A stretch of DNA of 64,000 nt from Mesobacillus selenatarsenatis SF-1 (GTDB taxonomy: Bacteria > Bacillota > Bacilli > Bacillales > Cytobacillaceae). The notes below the pieces were generated by a model that had not been told where the DNA came from, ran no database searches, and was given only the letters and a program-made list of their open reading frames with translations. This document shows, piece after piece, positions 12,147 to 21,604 of this stretch. The stretch's first letter is position 1, and each line of letters begins with the position of its first letter. A program made the translations under genes and the position numbers. The stretch is taken from the NCBI RefSeq assembly GCF_000813125.1, contig NZ_BASE01000054.1, positions 1-64,000 of the forward strand. Reading direction: 5' to 3'.

Positions 12147-13460
12147 ATGACATACCAATCCTTTTTAAAAAAACGATCAATTCTATACGATATTTCTCCT
12201 ATTGGTGTAGGTTCGGCTGAAGTAGAAAGCATAACTAGTTACTTAATCAGACTCTCATACGAGCATAATCTATCAGTAGGACAGATTGTTAGTAAAGTGT
12301 TAGCCCCTTTAATGAAAAAAAACTCTTTATTAAGGAGTAGTCGAGAAGGAGGGAATCGATTTTATGATGGAGCCAAAACCTTAAATGGATATATGGAATA
12401 CTCAGTTGATTTAGTAAATACTATTGAGTCGGCAACAGGTAGAGGTAATTTAGGAATTTTAACTCTACAAAAGTGGAAAGAGGTAATCCCTTTAAGAGAG
12501 CTACTAGATGAATCTCTTTCTTGGTGTCCTTATTGTTTACGAGAATCGAGTGAGAGCCAACAAACAATTTACTATCCTATGATTTGGAACTTTAAAATCA
12601 TCACAACCTGTGTTCATCACCAGTGTGAGTTGTTAAAGGTGTGTGTAAATTGTAACAATAAAATTCCTATACTTCATAGACATTCAATTATTGGCTTGTG
12701 TCCAAATTGCGGCTCTAAACTAGATCAATTTTGTTCACCGATAGGCGGTAATCGAGAGCAGGATTCTTGGCAATCATTTGTTCTTAAGGAGATAGGAGAA
12801 CTCCTAGCATTTGATTCTCTAAATGATGATAAACCTATTCGTAACAATATTGTTTCCCAGTTAACGCAAATCAATGATGATGAATTTTCGGGAAATATAA
12901 CCAGTTTCTCTAAAGCCATAAAAACTCCTAACTCTACAATTAGGAGCTGGATTTCGGGTGATGCAATACCAACATTAGAAAGCCAATTGAGGATTTGTTA
13001 TGCCCTGAATATTTCCTTAATTGATTTCCTTTTAAATCGATCATTGAGAGTCAGAATGAATTCTCCTATAACGTTTAAGAAGGACAGCAACATAGGGAAA
13101 GTAAAAAAGTTTGATCGGGAATTAGCTGAAAAGAAACTAAATGAATACCTAACAGGAAATGAAATTATCTCTATGACTCAAATAGCTATCGAGATTGGAT
13201 TTAACAAAAGGGTTTTATACAGAAATTTTCCTTGGTTATGTCGTCAATTATCTAAAAGGTATATGGATTTGATTAGTATACAAAAAGAAAAGCGGTTACA
13301 GGGACTAAAGGGAAAAGTTAATTTTGCAGTTGAAACTTTGGTTAAGCAGGGAAATTATCCAAGTAGGCGAAAGGTTGAAGGTTACTTAAAGCTACCTGGA
13401 CTATTGAAAGAAAGAGAGATCCAGGAATTCTGGAAGAAATTAATAACTGATAAAAGATAG
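12147..13460 (+). CDS. TnsD/TniQ-family target selector (1)
   Basis: TniQ-domain protein of a Tn7-like element; such proteins bind a target site and recruit TnsC. The N-terminal TniQ block (about 15-80) is followed by zinc-binding cysteines: WCPYC (about 126), CVHHQC (about 152), CVNC (about 163), CPNC (about 179). Next come a helix-turn-helix (about 248-300) and a second HTH-like segment (about 345-375), a TnsD-like architecture. The ATG follows AAGAGGT. It heads the module and is a clear paralogue of the protein at 17435-18778. Which target it reads is unknown; ssrA is 6.5 kb to the left. Confidence 0.85.
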   Translation: MTYQSFLKKRSILYDISPIGVGSAEVESITSYLIRLSYEHNLSVGQIVSKVLAPLMKKNSLLRSSREGGNRFYDGAKTLNGYMEYSVDLVNTIESATGRGNLGILTLQKWKEVIPLRELLDESLSWCPYCLRESSESQQTIYYPMIWNFKIITTCVHHQCELLKVCVNCNNKIPILHRHSIIGLCPNCGSKLDQFCSPIGGNREQDSWQSFVLKEIGELLAFDSLNDDKPIRNNIVSQLTQINDDEFSGNITSFSKAIKTPNSTIRSWISGDAIPTLESQLRICYALNISLIDFLLNRSLRVRMNSPITFKKDSNIGKVKKFDRELAEKKLNEYLTGNEIISMTQIAIEIGFNKRVLYRNFPWLCRQLSKRYMDLISIQKEKRLQGLKGKVNFAVETLVKQGNYPSRRKVEGYLKLPGLLKEREIQEFWKKLITDKR

Positions 13461-13499
13461 TTATTTAACAAAGTTCAGAAGCGTATGGAGGTATTTTAG

Positions 13500-16154
13500 A
13501 TGTTAACAAAAGAGCAGTTTAATCAATGGGCAGAAAACTCTGGATTACCTGAAAAGGCGATTAAAGAAATACAACTTATCAGGAATTCTCCTCCAGCAAG
13601 GCGAGTAGGTGGCGGGAAAAATAATGTACCTGGTGACCTCAAGAGTGCAAAAATGGGGTTCAGCATTCAATTTGAGAGTAATGATGTCGAGTTACCTACT
13701 GTATATATGATGGAAATAGATGAAAATATACTTGAGTATTATGATCAGCCACCATCCTTAAAAGTCAATTATGTAAATGACATTGGTCGTAATATTGGCT
13801 ATATGTATACACCTGATTACTTTGTCATTAGTAAAAGTGGTGCTTACTGGATAGAGGTAAAAACGGAAGGTGACCTAATAAAGCTATCGCAAAAAAAGAA
13901 TTCTAAGTACTTCAAAGACAAAGATAAAAGATGGCGCTACTCACCAGGTGAAGAATATGCAAAAAGACTAGGGTTGGACTTTAAAGTAATTTCAACTGAA
14001 GTCTTTAGCTGGACATTCATCAGGAATATGATGTTCTTAGAAGACTATATTGTGGATAAAGAGACGATAGTTAGTGAAGCTCATAGGTTGGCAATTCAGG
14101 AAAAGCTCATGGGCAATCCGGGTATATCCTTGTATGAAATGATTCATGATTCTGAGGGTAAATATACTGCAGATGATATTTACTATCTAGTAGCAAACCA
14201 ATCAATTTATGTGAATCTTAATAAATATTTATTGGCTGAACCTATAGACACAAAGATTTTTATAAACAGGTCTCAAAATAAGGCCTTTAATAATCTGCTT
14301 GAGTCTACCAAAGAAATTAAGGTTCCGGCAAAGATTGAGTTGTCTATTGGTAACAAGGTCGTTTGGGGCGAGGGACAAATTTGGACGATCCTCAATAAGG
14401 ATGCAAGTAGTATTTACTTGCTATCCGAGCAAAAGGTCGATATTAAAGTACCGTTAGATATCTTTGAAAATTATGTAAATGATGGTGATATTACTGCCTT
14501 AGAAAATGAGAAGGCAATCACATTTAAAGAGGTCGATGAGTTTTTTAGACGAGCAAATGACGATGATCTGGGAGTCGCAAACATGAAATACGACATCGTT
14601 CGCTCCGTATTGGAGGGGCAAGATTATGATAAAAAGGGCTACTCAGATAGGACGATAAGAGATTGGGTGAAAAAGTTTAACGATGCGCAAGAGTTGTATG
14701 GAAATGGTTTTGTAGGCCTTTTGCCAAAGCATAAGGATAAAGGAAATAAACAAAATCGATTACCTGATAGAACTCATCAACTAATGGATGAGTTAATCTC
14801 AAAAAGCTATGAAAACATCAAGTTAAAAACAGCATTAGAAGTACATAGAGAATTAATCGTTATATGCGAGGATGAGGGTGTACCAGCTCCTACTTATCAA
14901 AGTTTTTGTGAAAATATAAATAATAGAAGCAAGTATGAACAGGAAAAGAAAAGAAAGGGAGATAGGGCAGCATATAAATACCAGGAGTTCTACTGGGCAA
15001 TGGAGCCTACAGTTCCTAAGCATGGGGATCGGCCGTTCGAAATATGCCATATTGATCATACACAGTTAGATGTAGAGTTAGTATCTAGTAGTACAGGGAA
15101 GAATTTAGGCCGTCCATGGTTAACTTTGTTAATTGATGCATTCACTAGAAAGATATTAGCACATTATATTACTTTTGATGCACCAAGTTATAGGTCAAAT
15201 ATGATGGTAATTCGTGAGTGTGTTAAACGTTACAATCGATTACCTTACTTCTTAGTAGTTGATGGAGGGAAAGACTTCCACAGCATCTATTTTGATACTC
15301 TTTTAGCCAAGTATTCTGTTCATAAGAAGACAAGACCAGCAGCTAAAGCGAGATTTGGAAGCGTCATTGAGAGAATATTTGGGATAGGTAATAAAATGTT
15401 TATTCACAACCTACAGGGAAATACCCAAATTATGAAGAATGTCCGTCAAGTTACAAAAACTGTTAACCCGAAAAATCATGCGGTCTGGAATCTAGCAGAG
15501 CTAAATGAACGGCTAACTTTATGGATAGATGAGGTTTACCATAAGATTGAGCATTCCTCTTTATTCCAATCACCAAATGAACTCTTTAATAGCTCCCTTT
15601 TAATGACAGGGAATAGACCTCTTACTTATATTCCCTACGATGAATCATTCATCATAATGACTTTACCTTCACCAAAAAGAAAAATGGTTAAAGTAGATCC
15701 AGGTAGGGGAATTAAGGTGAATTACTTTCACTATTGGAATGAAAAATTCCGCAGTCCTAGAATTGAGAGTACCACTGTAGAGGTGAGGTATGATCCATTT
15801 AATTTGGGAATAGTTTATGCGTATATTGATAATCGATGGGAAAAGTGCTTTTCGTCGTATCAAGGTCTATTGTGGAATAAAACAGAGAAGCAATTGCAAT
15901 ATATAACAACTGAAATTAGAAAGCAAAAACGGGATCAATCGAGAAACGGTTCTATTACTGCAAAAATGATTGCAACCTTTATTCTAAGAACCGAAGAAAT
16001 TGAAGATGAGCTTACTGAGAAGCAGAAAGAAATCAAGAAAGTAGAAATGAATTTACAAATAGTTAAAAAGAACGGGGGAGTAGAGGAAAAAAGCAATATT
16101 GTAGAAACTCTAATGATCGAAGATGATAAATTTGAGTTTTTCGGTGAGTTCTAA
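13500..16154 (+). CDS. TnsA-TnsB fusion transposase
   Basis: The heteromeric Tn7-type transposase in one 884-residue chain. The N-terminal TnsA-like endonuclease (about 30-180) keeps the PD-(D/E)xK signature TPDYFV (D105) and IEVKTEG (E119, K121), which would cut the 5' ends. The TnsB part has a central DNA-binding region, then an integrase core with D519 (HIDHTQLD), D588 (VVDGGKDF) and E624 (VIERIFG), giving D(35)E spacing, and a Mu-type C-terminal barrel. GGAGG precedes the ATG. With both nucleases intact, cut-and-paste transposition is expected rather than the copy-in mode of elements lacking TnsA. Confidence 0.9.
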   Translation: MLTKEQFNQWAENSGLPEKAIKEIQLIRNSPPARRVGGGKNNVPGDLKSAKMGFSIQFESNDVELPTVYMMEIDENILEYYDQPPSLKVNYVNDIGRNIGYMYTPDYFVISKSGAYWIEVKTEGDLIKLSQKKNSKYFKDKDKRWRYSPGEEYAKRLGLDFKVISTEVFSWTFIRNMMFLEDYIVDKETIVSEAHRLAIQEKLMGNPGISLYEMIHDSEGKYTADDIYYLVANQSIYVNLNKYLLAEPIDTKIFINRSQNKAFNNLLESTKEIKVPAKIELSIGNKVVWGEGQIWTILNKDASSIYLLSEQKVDIKVPLDIFENYVNDGDITALENEKAITFKEVDEFFRRANDDDLGVANMKYDIVRSVLEGQDYDKKGYSDRTIRDWVKKFNDAQELYGNGFVGLLPKHKDKGNKQNRLPDRTHQLMDELISKSYENIKLKTALEVHRELIVICEDEGVPAPTYQSFCENINNRSKYEQEKKRKGDRAAYKYQEFYWAMEPTVPKHGDRPFEICHIDHTQLDVELVSSSTGKNLGRPWLTLLIDAFTRKILAHYITFDAPSYRSNMMVIRECVKRYNRLPYFLVVDGGKDFHSIYFDTLLAKYSVHKKTRPAAKARFGSVIERIFGIGNKMFIHNLQGNTQIMKNVRQVTKTVNPKNHAVWNLAELNERLTLWIDEVYHKIEHSSLFQSPNELFNSSLLMTGNRPLTYIPYDESFIIMTLPSPKRKMVKVDPGRGIKVNYFHYWNEKFRSPRIESTTVEVRYDPFNLGIVYAYIDNRWEKCFSSYQGLLWNKTEKQLQYITTEIRKQKRDQSRNGSITAKMIATFILRTEEIEDELTEKQKEIKKVEMNLQIVKKNGGVEEKSNIVETLMIEDDKFEFFGEF

Positions 16155-16221
16155 AGACAAACAGTAGTTGGTACTCAACAATGTTTAAAACTAAAGTGAC
16201 TCAGAGTAAGGTGGGATAGAA

Positions 16222-17364
16222 TTGATAGAAAACGGAAGGGGATTTCCAATTGAATTACTTTCCAAATCTAATGAAGATAAGGAGGAGTTCTTCAGTAACT
16301 ATACAATAACCCATCCAAAATTATTAGAAGTATACTCCGAATTAAATAGATCAATCAATAATTCTGGGGAGTCAGATATCATCTTAGTAATCGGTCCTTC
16401 AGGAGTTGGTAAGTCTCGGGTATTCGAAAAAATGATTGAAAATGTTTACAACGAAATGCTGCCAACGATGGAACTGGATAAATGTATTATCCCATTAGCA
16501 GGGATAGAGGTACCTAATCCTGAAACAGGTAAATTCAACTGGAAGGATTTCTATTTCAGAGTATTAGACGCTGTTAATGAACCCCTAATAACTGAAAAAG
16601 TAGATGTTGAGAAGTTACTTTTCAAAGACATCGTTAGCAAGAAAAAGATTAGTCCCTATCAACCAGGGACTAGTCCTGAATTAAGAAGATCTATAGAAAA
16701 TGCTTTTAGGTACAGAAAGCCTAGAGCATTTCTAATAGATGAAGCCCAACATATTTTTAAAACCTCTACAGGAAAAGGATTAAATATCCAATTTGACAGT
16801 ATTAAATCCCTGGCTAATATGACAAAAACCAAGTTTGTATTGATAGGGACCTATGAGATGAATGAGGTTATCAATCTTAGTGGTCAATTATCCAGACGTG
16901 TAAAGGAAATTCATTTCCCAAGATATGATGTACTGGATTCAAAGGATATTAAGCATTTTAGTAGCGTTCTTCATACATTTCAAAAAATTATTCCTGTTGA
17001 AGTAGAGCCGGACTTTATTTCAGAGTTTAATTTTCTCTATACTTTCAGTGTTGGATGTGTAGGGATATTGAAGCAATGGTTAGAAAGATCGTTATCCTAC
17101 TCCCTTGAAAAAAATGAGAAAACAATAACACTTGAAACTTTAAAAAGAAATGCGTTAAAGCCAAGGAAAATTGACACTTTAGTTAACGAAGCCATTTCGG
17201 GTGAACAAGGTTTTTCATTTAGTATGGATGTGATTAATTCGATAGAAGAAAAACTAGGTGTTAGGGTGGAACAACAAGTGAAAAAGAAGTCTGGAAATTC
17301 AACGCCAGGTAAACGCAAACCGGAAAGAGATACAGTAGGAAGAAACGAAGCTGATGTAGGGTAA
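16222..17364 (+). CDS. TnsC-like AAA+ ATPase
   Basis: AAA+ regulator that links the target-bound TnsD/TniQ protein to the transposase and is involved in target immunity in Tn7. Walker A is GPSGVGKS at residues 58-65, Walker B FLIDEAQ at about 169-175, followed by a sensor segment (KFVLIGTYEMN, about 211-221) and an arginine-containing SRRVKEIHF. The start is a TTG with AAGGTGGGA just upstream. The last 50 residues are basic and probably disordered. It lies 67 bases after the TnsAB gene in the same operon. Confidence 0.88.
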   Translation: MIENGRGFPIELLSKSNEDKEEFFSNYTITHPKLLEVYSELNRSINNSGESDIILVIGPSGVGKSRVFEKMIENVYNEMLPTMELDKCIIPLAGIEVPNPETGKFNWKDFYFRVLDAVNEPLITEKVDVEKLLFKDIVSKKKISPYQPGTSPELRRSIENAFRYRKPRAFLIDEAQHIFKTSTGKGLNIQFDSIKSLANMTKTKFVLIGTYEMNEVINLSGQLSRRVKEIHFPRYDVLDSKDIKHFSSVLHTFQKIIPVEVEPDFISEFNFLYTFSVGCVGILKQWLERSLSYSLEKNEKTITLETLKRNALKPRKIDTLVNEAISGEQGFSFSMDVINSIEEKLGVRVEQQVKKKSGNSTPGKRKPERDTVGRNEADVG

Positions 17365-17434
17365 CACTTCTAGTGATATTGAATTGTTATTTATAACTGC
17401 TTGTTCCAATCAATTTCAAAAGGGGAAGTCTAAA

Positions 17435-18778
17435 TTGATTGTTATGCCAGAGAGAAGTATTTGTTATAACTTAGAACCTTATAATATTGAATCAGCTAAT
17501 GTAGAAAGTCTGACGAATTTCATAAAGAGACTTTCAGAAGAACACGTGATTCCCCCTGGAGCCTTTTTGAGAGAATTTATTCCAAGATATTCAAATGAGG
17601 AATCTTACGAAGAAAGAAATAAAACTAATACGATTTATAGTAATTTTACAAAGGGTTATGCAATAAATAGTATTGGAAAAAAGGCTGAAAATCTGTCTGA
17701 AATTCTTAATATATTGACTGGGAGAGATGATCTTCAGAATTTGACCCTTTTACCATTAAAAACCTTAATAGAGATTAGTGATATTAGAACTAATCTCTAT
17801 TGGTGTCCAAAATGCTGGGAGAGTGAAAATGGTAGGTATGAAAAGTTAGTATGGAATTTAAAGGTGGTTCGGGTTTGCACCAAACATGGTTGTTATCTTG
17901 AGTCGATTTGTCCGAGTTGTAAAAGAAAGATTAAGCATTTAGACACTAGAACTACGAGAGCAGGGTGTAACTATTGCGGTAAGGAAATTCCTAATGATTT
18001 AGTTCCTCAGCAGGTCGAAGAATTAGAGTTGGAATATCAAAAATACATATACCTCTGCCTGGATTTTTTAATTTATGAAGTTTTTGCAACTCAGAAGGGG
18101 TTAGAAGGTGAGAATCTATATGGCAATATAAAATATCTAATCGAGAATTGTATGGTTGGACTAAGTATTAAAGAATTAGCCATTAAGAGCAACGTGAATA
18201 GACATACTATTTTCTCATGGCTAAATGGTTCAAAAAGAATATCCTTGGAAACTCTATTGAAGTTAGCATTTTCACTTGGCGTTCAATTTAGTGAGATTTA
18301 CTCTTTAAACCTGACTGACATAAAACTTATTAAAATACTAGAATTAAAAACTACTCCAATTTCAAAACTAGAATCTAAAATTGATACTAGCTTAAAGGTT
18401 GATATAACAGAAAGAGAAGTTTATTTAGATAAAGTTATCAATGAAAATTCTAATCCTCCTCAATCATTAGAAGAAGTTACTAGATCACTTGGATATAAGA
18501 GTATTGAGTCATTAAGAGAACATTTCCCAGAAAAGTGTTCTTTAATAAGTAAAAGGTATAAAGAATATAAAAGAAACTTACGAGAAAATAATGAAAAAGC
18601 AATAGAAAATCAAATAAAAAATGAGGTGTATAAGTGTTTTAAAACAGGAGTAAATCCTACGATACAGCATATAGAAGATATAATAGGGATTAACGGAGTA
18701 TTTATGGCAAAGAGGTTTAGAGCATTTAGAAGACAAACGATAGAAGAAATTCACAAAATAAAAGATCAAGAATTATAG
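17435..18778 (+). CDS. TnsD/TniQ-family target selector (2)
   Basis: Second TniQ-domain protein, same build as the one at 12147: TniQ block YNIESANVESLTNFIKRL near the N-terminus, zinc cysteines WCPKC, CTKHGC, CPSC and CNYC, an XRE-like helix-turn-helix (LSIKELAIKSNVNRHTIFSW, about 240-260), and a C-terminal HTH-like region (about 345-375). I prefer the TTG at 17435 because AGGGGAAG lies 6 bases upstream; an ATG follows at 17444. Two such proteins suggest two targeting pathways, as in Tn7-like elements with one chromosomal-site selector and one for mobile targets. That division is inference. Confidence 0.82.
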   Translation: MIVMPERSICYNLEPYNIESANVESLTNFIKRLSEEHVIPPGAFLREFIPRYSNEESYEERNKTNTIYSNFTKGYAINSIGKKAENLSEILNILTGRDDLQNLTLLPLKTLIEISDIRTNLYWCPKCWESENGRYEKLVWNLKVVRVCTKHGCYLESICPSCKRKIKHLDTRTTRAGCNYCGKEIPNDLVPQQVEELELEYQKYIYLCLDFLIYEVFATQKGLEGENLYGNIKYLIENCMVGLSIKELAIKSNVNRHTIFSWLNGSKRISLETLLKLAFSLGVQFSEIYSLNLTDIKLIKILELKTTPISKLESKIDTSLKVDITEREVYLDKVINENSNPPQSLEEVTRSLGYKSIESLREHFPEKCSLISKRYKEYKRNLRENNEKAIENQIKNEVYKCFKTGVNPTIQHIEDIIGINGVFMAKRFRAFRRQTIEEIHKIKDQEL

Positions 18779-18802
18779 TAAGTGGTAATTTCAATTAATA
18801 AT

Positions 18803-18838
18803 AGAGAGGATTGCTATAACTAGTAATCCTCTTTATTC
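18803..18838 (+). terminator. Terminator closing the tns operon
   Basis: AGAGGATT and AATCCTCT flank a short loop and are followed by TTATTCT. It ends the transposition operon before the cargo genes. Confidence 0.7.
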
Positions 18839-19008
18839 TATTATACAAACCACATATAATTTATAGTTATTGTAGTTATTGATTGAAATAAGAAAATAGA
18901 TATACACCCTTTGCATATCTAATATTGCCTTTCCTAAGATATATAAATTGATGGTATAATTTAGTAAATGGTATTTAGGCGATGTTATTCAGTAGGGGGT
19001 GTTATATT

Positions 19009-20568
19009 ATGCAGAAACGATTAACTGAGGAAGAGTTAATCGATTTTGGGTTTAAAAAAACTAAATTTGGTGGCTTTGAAACCCTGTTTGGAGGCATATG
19101 TTTTACGCTTATTTACGACCCTATTCATCAAAGCTATGAACTAATATGGAATATGGTAAGCCAGCGTAGAGCTATAGAAGGCCAGAAGTTATTACCACAA
19201 CATGCTACGATAAAAACAATTATTATTGAACTTGCTAGAATAAACGACGAGTGTTATGAATTCATTAATTGTAAAACTAAAGAAGAAGCAGAAAAAATGG
19301 TTGTGAAAAGGGGGTTCGAGGTTGACGAATCCACTTTCATAGCAGCGATTGAACACAACTACCCTAATTTACTTAAACTTTTATGCATAGCTGGAATCCA
19401 ACCCAACAAGGTATATATACATGGATATGATATTCTTCAAGCAGCTATTTCTTATTATAAATATCATAAGGATCCTTCGCGTTTAGAAATCGTGCAAATA
19501 TTAGTCAATAACTCTAATTTTGATGACATAAATTACTATGAGCATGCTTTGGAAGATATAAATTTGTTGAAGGTATTATTAGAAGGAAACATCGACACAG
19601 ATGGAAAGATGAAAATGGAAGCATTACATCAAAGTGTTGGATTCGATAAATATGATCCTACTCATCTCCTTTTAAACGACGGGGTAAATCCTAACGAAAA
19701 AGATAAAAAGAATGAATCCCTAATTAATAAGGCTATTCGGAATGATAATATTGATATAGTTCATTTACTTTTAAAGTCTGGAGCAGACCCTGCAACCGTA
19801 AATGTAGATATAAGATATATTCCGGAAGGTATATTATTATTGCTTTTTCAATATGGTATGCCACTGAAAGATGATAAAGTTTCTACTATTCTTAATAAGA
19901 TAGATTCTAACCTGGATTCTATTGAAGAGTTACTATGTTACTTAATAAAGTATGGTTATACAAAAAAATATATATTGGAAGAGAACAGTAGTGTACTTTT
20001 TGGTAGGGTTTCTGACCTTCTTCTTACTGATGCTACAAAAGCAATCGAAATGAATCTATATTGGGAAGAGTATCTCATATTAACTATTTTTCAAACTCTA
20101 TATCCTGAAATCCAAAAGGACACACAAATAGCCATTATAAGACTTTTATTGAGTGAGTATCGTGATGAAAGTGCAAATAGAAATGAAAAAATACAACTTA
20201 TTTTTAAAGCGGTTAACCTTCATGACGAACTTAAAAATAATACATTAACTATTTTTTTGAAGAACTTATATTTTTACCATAAAGAATTCTTGTTACCTGA
20301 ATTACAAGAGGATTTAGAAAATACAAGAGGCTTTTGGGAATCTATTGAAATTGACACTTCCGATGAAGAAGAGGAAACCGTAAGAACATTAATTAGACGA
20401 CTTAGTAAATATGTACCTTGGATTCCTTGGAGATATTACTTATACGAATATACTGGCTCTGATGAACCTATTACTTGGCCAGAGATAAGAGTTCCTTATT
20501 ATTTTTCTGGCATTGCAGGTGAAGTATACCAAGCGTATAAGGCAACGAATGAAGTTGTAAAATTTTAA
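19009..20568 (+). CDS. Ankyrin-repeat-like protein, function unknown
   Basis: 519-residue soluble protein. The N-terminal 110 residues are not recognised. From about 105 to 300 there are ankyrin-like helical pairs, clearest in FIAAIEHNYPNLLKLLCIAG and LINKAIRNDNIDIVHLLLKS followed by GADP. The remainder is helical and Trp/Tyr-rich near the end (WIPWRYYLYEYTGSDEP). AGGGGGTG lies 9 bases before the ATG at 19009. It is monocistronic, at the start of the presumed cargo. Ankyrin proteins in defence islands can be effectors or sensors, but no enzymatic domain is visible, so no function is assigned. Confidence 0.75.
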   Translation: MQKRLTEEELIDFGFKKTKFGGFETLFGGICFTLIYDPIHQSYELIWNMVSQRRAIEGQKLLPQHATIKTIIIELARINDECYEFINCKTKEEAEKMVVKRGFEVDESTFIAAIEHNYPNLLKLLCIAGIQPNKVYIHGYDILQAAISYYKYHKDPSRLEIVQILVNNSNFDDINYYEHALEDINLLKVLLEGNIDTDGKMKMEALHQSVGFDKYDPTHLLLNDGVNPNEKDKKNESLINKAIRNDNIDIVHLLLKSGADPATVNVDIRYIPEGILLLLFQYGMPLKDDKVSTILNKIDSNLDSIEELLCYLIKYGYTKKYILEENSSVLFGRVSDLLLTDATKAIEMNLYWEEYLILTIFQTLYPEIQKDTQIAIIRLLLSEYRDESANRNEKIQLIFKAVNLHDELKNNTLTIFLKNLYFYHKEFLLPELQEDLENTRGFWESIEIDTSDEEEETVRTLIRRLSKYVPWIPWRYYLYEYTGSDEPITWPEIRVPYYFSGIAGEVYQAYKATNEVVKF

Positions 20569-20682
20569 ATACGCCTATACAAAAGATAATTGGTACCTAA
20601 AAACCGGTATAGAAGAATTAAAGGATCTCATTCACAAAATGAATTTTAATTAATTATTTTTAGCTATCAAGGAGGAATTTTC

Positions 20683-20991
20683 ATGGCAATAGAACGTTTT
20701 GAAAATGAGTCTGTTACTCAATTGTATGAAGGCTGGAGAATAAGAAACCCACATGGTTATGTTCTTAACATAAATATTAAGAATCCAGGAACATCTAATT
20801 GTATAAACATTATACATAGAGCGGGAGGATGTGCTTCTTTAGATAGCCCACCTATAGTTAATCGTGATCGCCCAGTAACAATTGAACATCCCAAACTTTG
20901 CTCAACAGATGCTCAAGAGCTTATTAAAGAAATGCAGGTTAGGAATTTACCATATAAAGCTTGTGGTAGATGTAAGCCCGAAATTTTATAG
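20683..20991 (+). CDS. Small cysteine-containing protein, unknown
   Basis: 102 residues with a strong AAGGAGGAA site before the ATG. Five cysteines include a C-terminal CGRC (about 95-98) and single ones near 44, 54 and 76, which could bind a metal. No family is recognised. It lies 114 bases behind the ankyrin-like gene in the same direction, with a T-rich run after the stop, so the two may be co-transcribed. No membrane segment or signal peptide is visible. Confidence 0.65.
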   Translation: MAIERFENESVTQLYEGWRIRNPHGYVLNINIKNPGTSNCINIIHRAGGCASLDSPPIVNRDRPVTIEHPKLCSTDAQELIKEMQVRNLPYKACGRCKPEIL

Positions 20992-21108
20992 TTTTTTTTC
21001 CTCTATATTAAAATAATTCAAGAAAGTATTAATATGATGGAGTTTAAGGGTTTTTTACGTGCTATACACTAATCTTGTTTATAGAATAATTATCATATAT
21101 TCAACAAG

Positions 21109-21137
21109 AAGGTAGAGATTACTCTCTACCCTTTTGT
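21109..21137. terminator. Bidirectional terminator between convergent genes
   Basis: GGTAGAGA and TCTCTACC form a hairpin with A-rich sequence on the left and CTTTTGTTTT on the right, placed between the stops of the gene at 20683 and the minus-strand gene at 21139. Confidence 0.7.
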
Positions 21138-21138
21138 T

Positions 21139-21384
21139 TTATCGAATCCTTTTTAAAACATATTTACCTTCGTCAACCCGCTTGAATATCTTTTTAAAGT
21201 TCTTGCTATGATCAGGACTTGAGGAGTTTGCTAAGAAGACGTTTAAGTAGTTCTCAGGAGGATACCATCCATTAGAGTTCATATGATTTTTTACATCTTG
21301 AGCACTAATAGGTTCTTTTAGCTTACCTTTATTAATAGCATCGATTATTTCATTTCCTAGTCCTCTACCATATTTAGGTGCCAT
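21139..21384 (-). CDS. Small basic protein, unknown
   Basis: 81 residues, rich in Lys and Asn, with a helix-turn-helix-like stretch (ISAQDVKNHMNSNG, about 26-39) and an ending KRVDEGKYVLKRI typical of small winged-helix domains. The start at 21384 follows GGGGG on the minus strand; an in-frame upstream ATG at 21444 lacks a site. It is transcribed away from the CBASS operon that starts 220 bases to the right, so it could be a local regulator. That role is inference. Confidence 0.6.
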   Translation of the reverse strand: MAPKYGRGLGNEIIDAINKGKLKEPISAQDVKNHMNSNGWYPPENYLNVFLANSSSPDHSKNFKKIFKRVDEGKYVLKRIR

Positions 21385-21604
21385 CTTACTTACCCCCTTC
21401 TTACAATTAATTTTATTAAAAGATGAATAATTTGGAAATAACAATTTGTATATTTAAAGAGAAATAAAGTACGTGAGTTTGAGTTTGTATCTTTTCATGC
21501 GATAAGACTATCTAAATTTAATGTATGAGAACGTTTGTTTTGGGGAAGCTGGAATGATATAATAAAAGAAAAATAGGAATATATTTACAATAGGGGGAGT
21601 TAAT

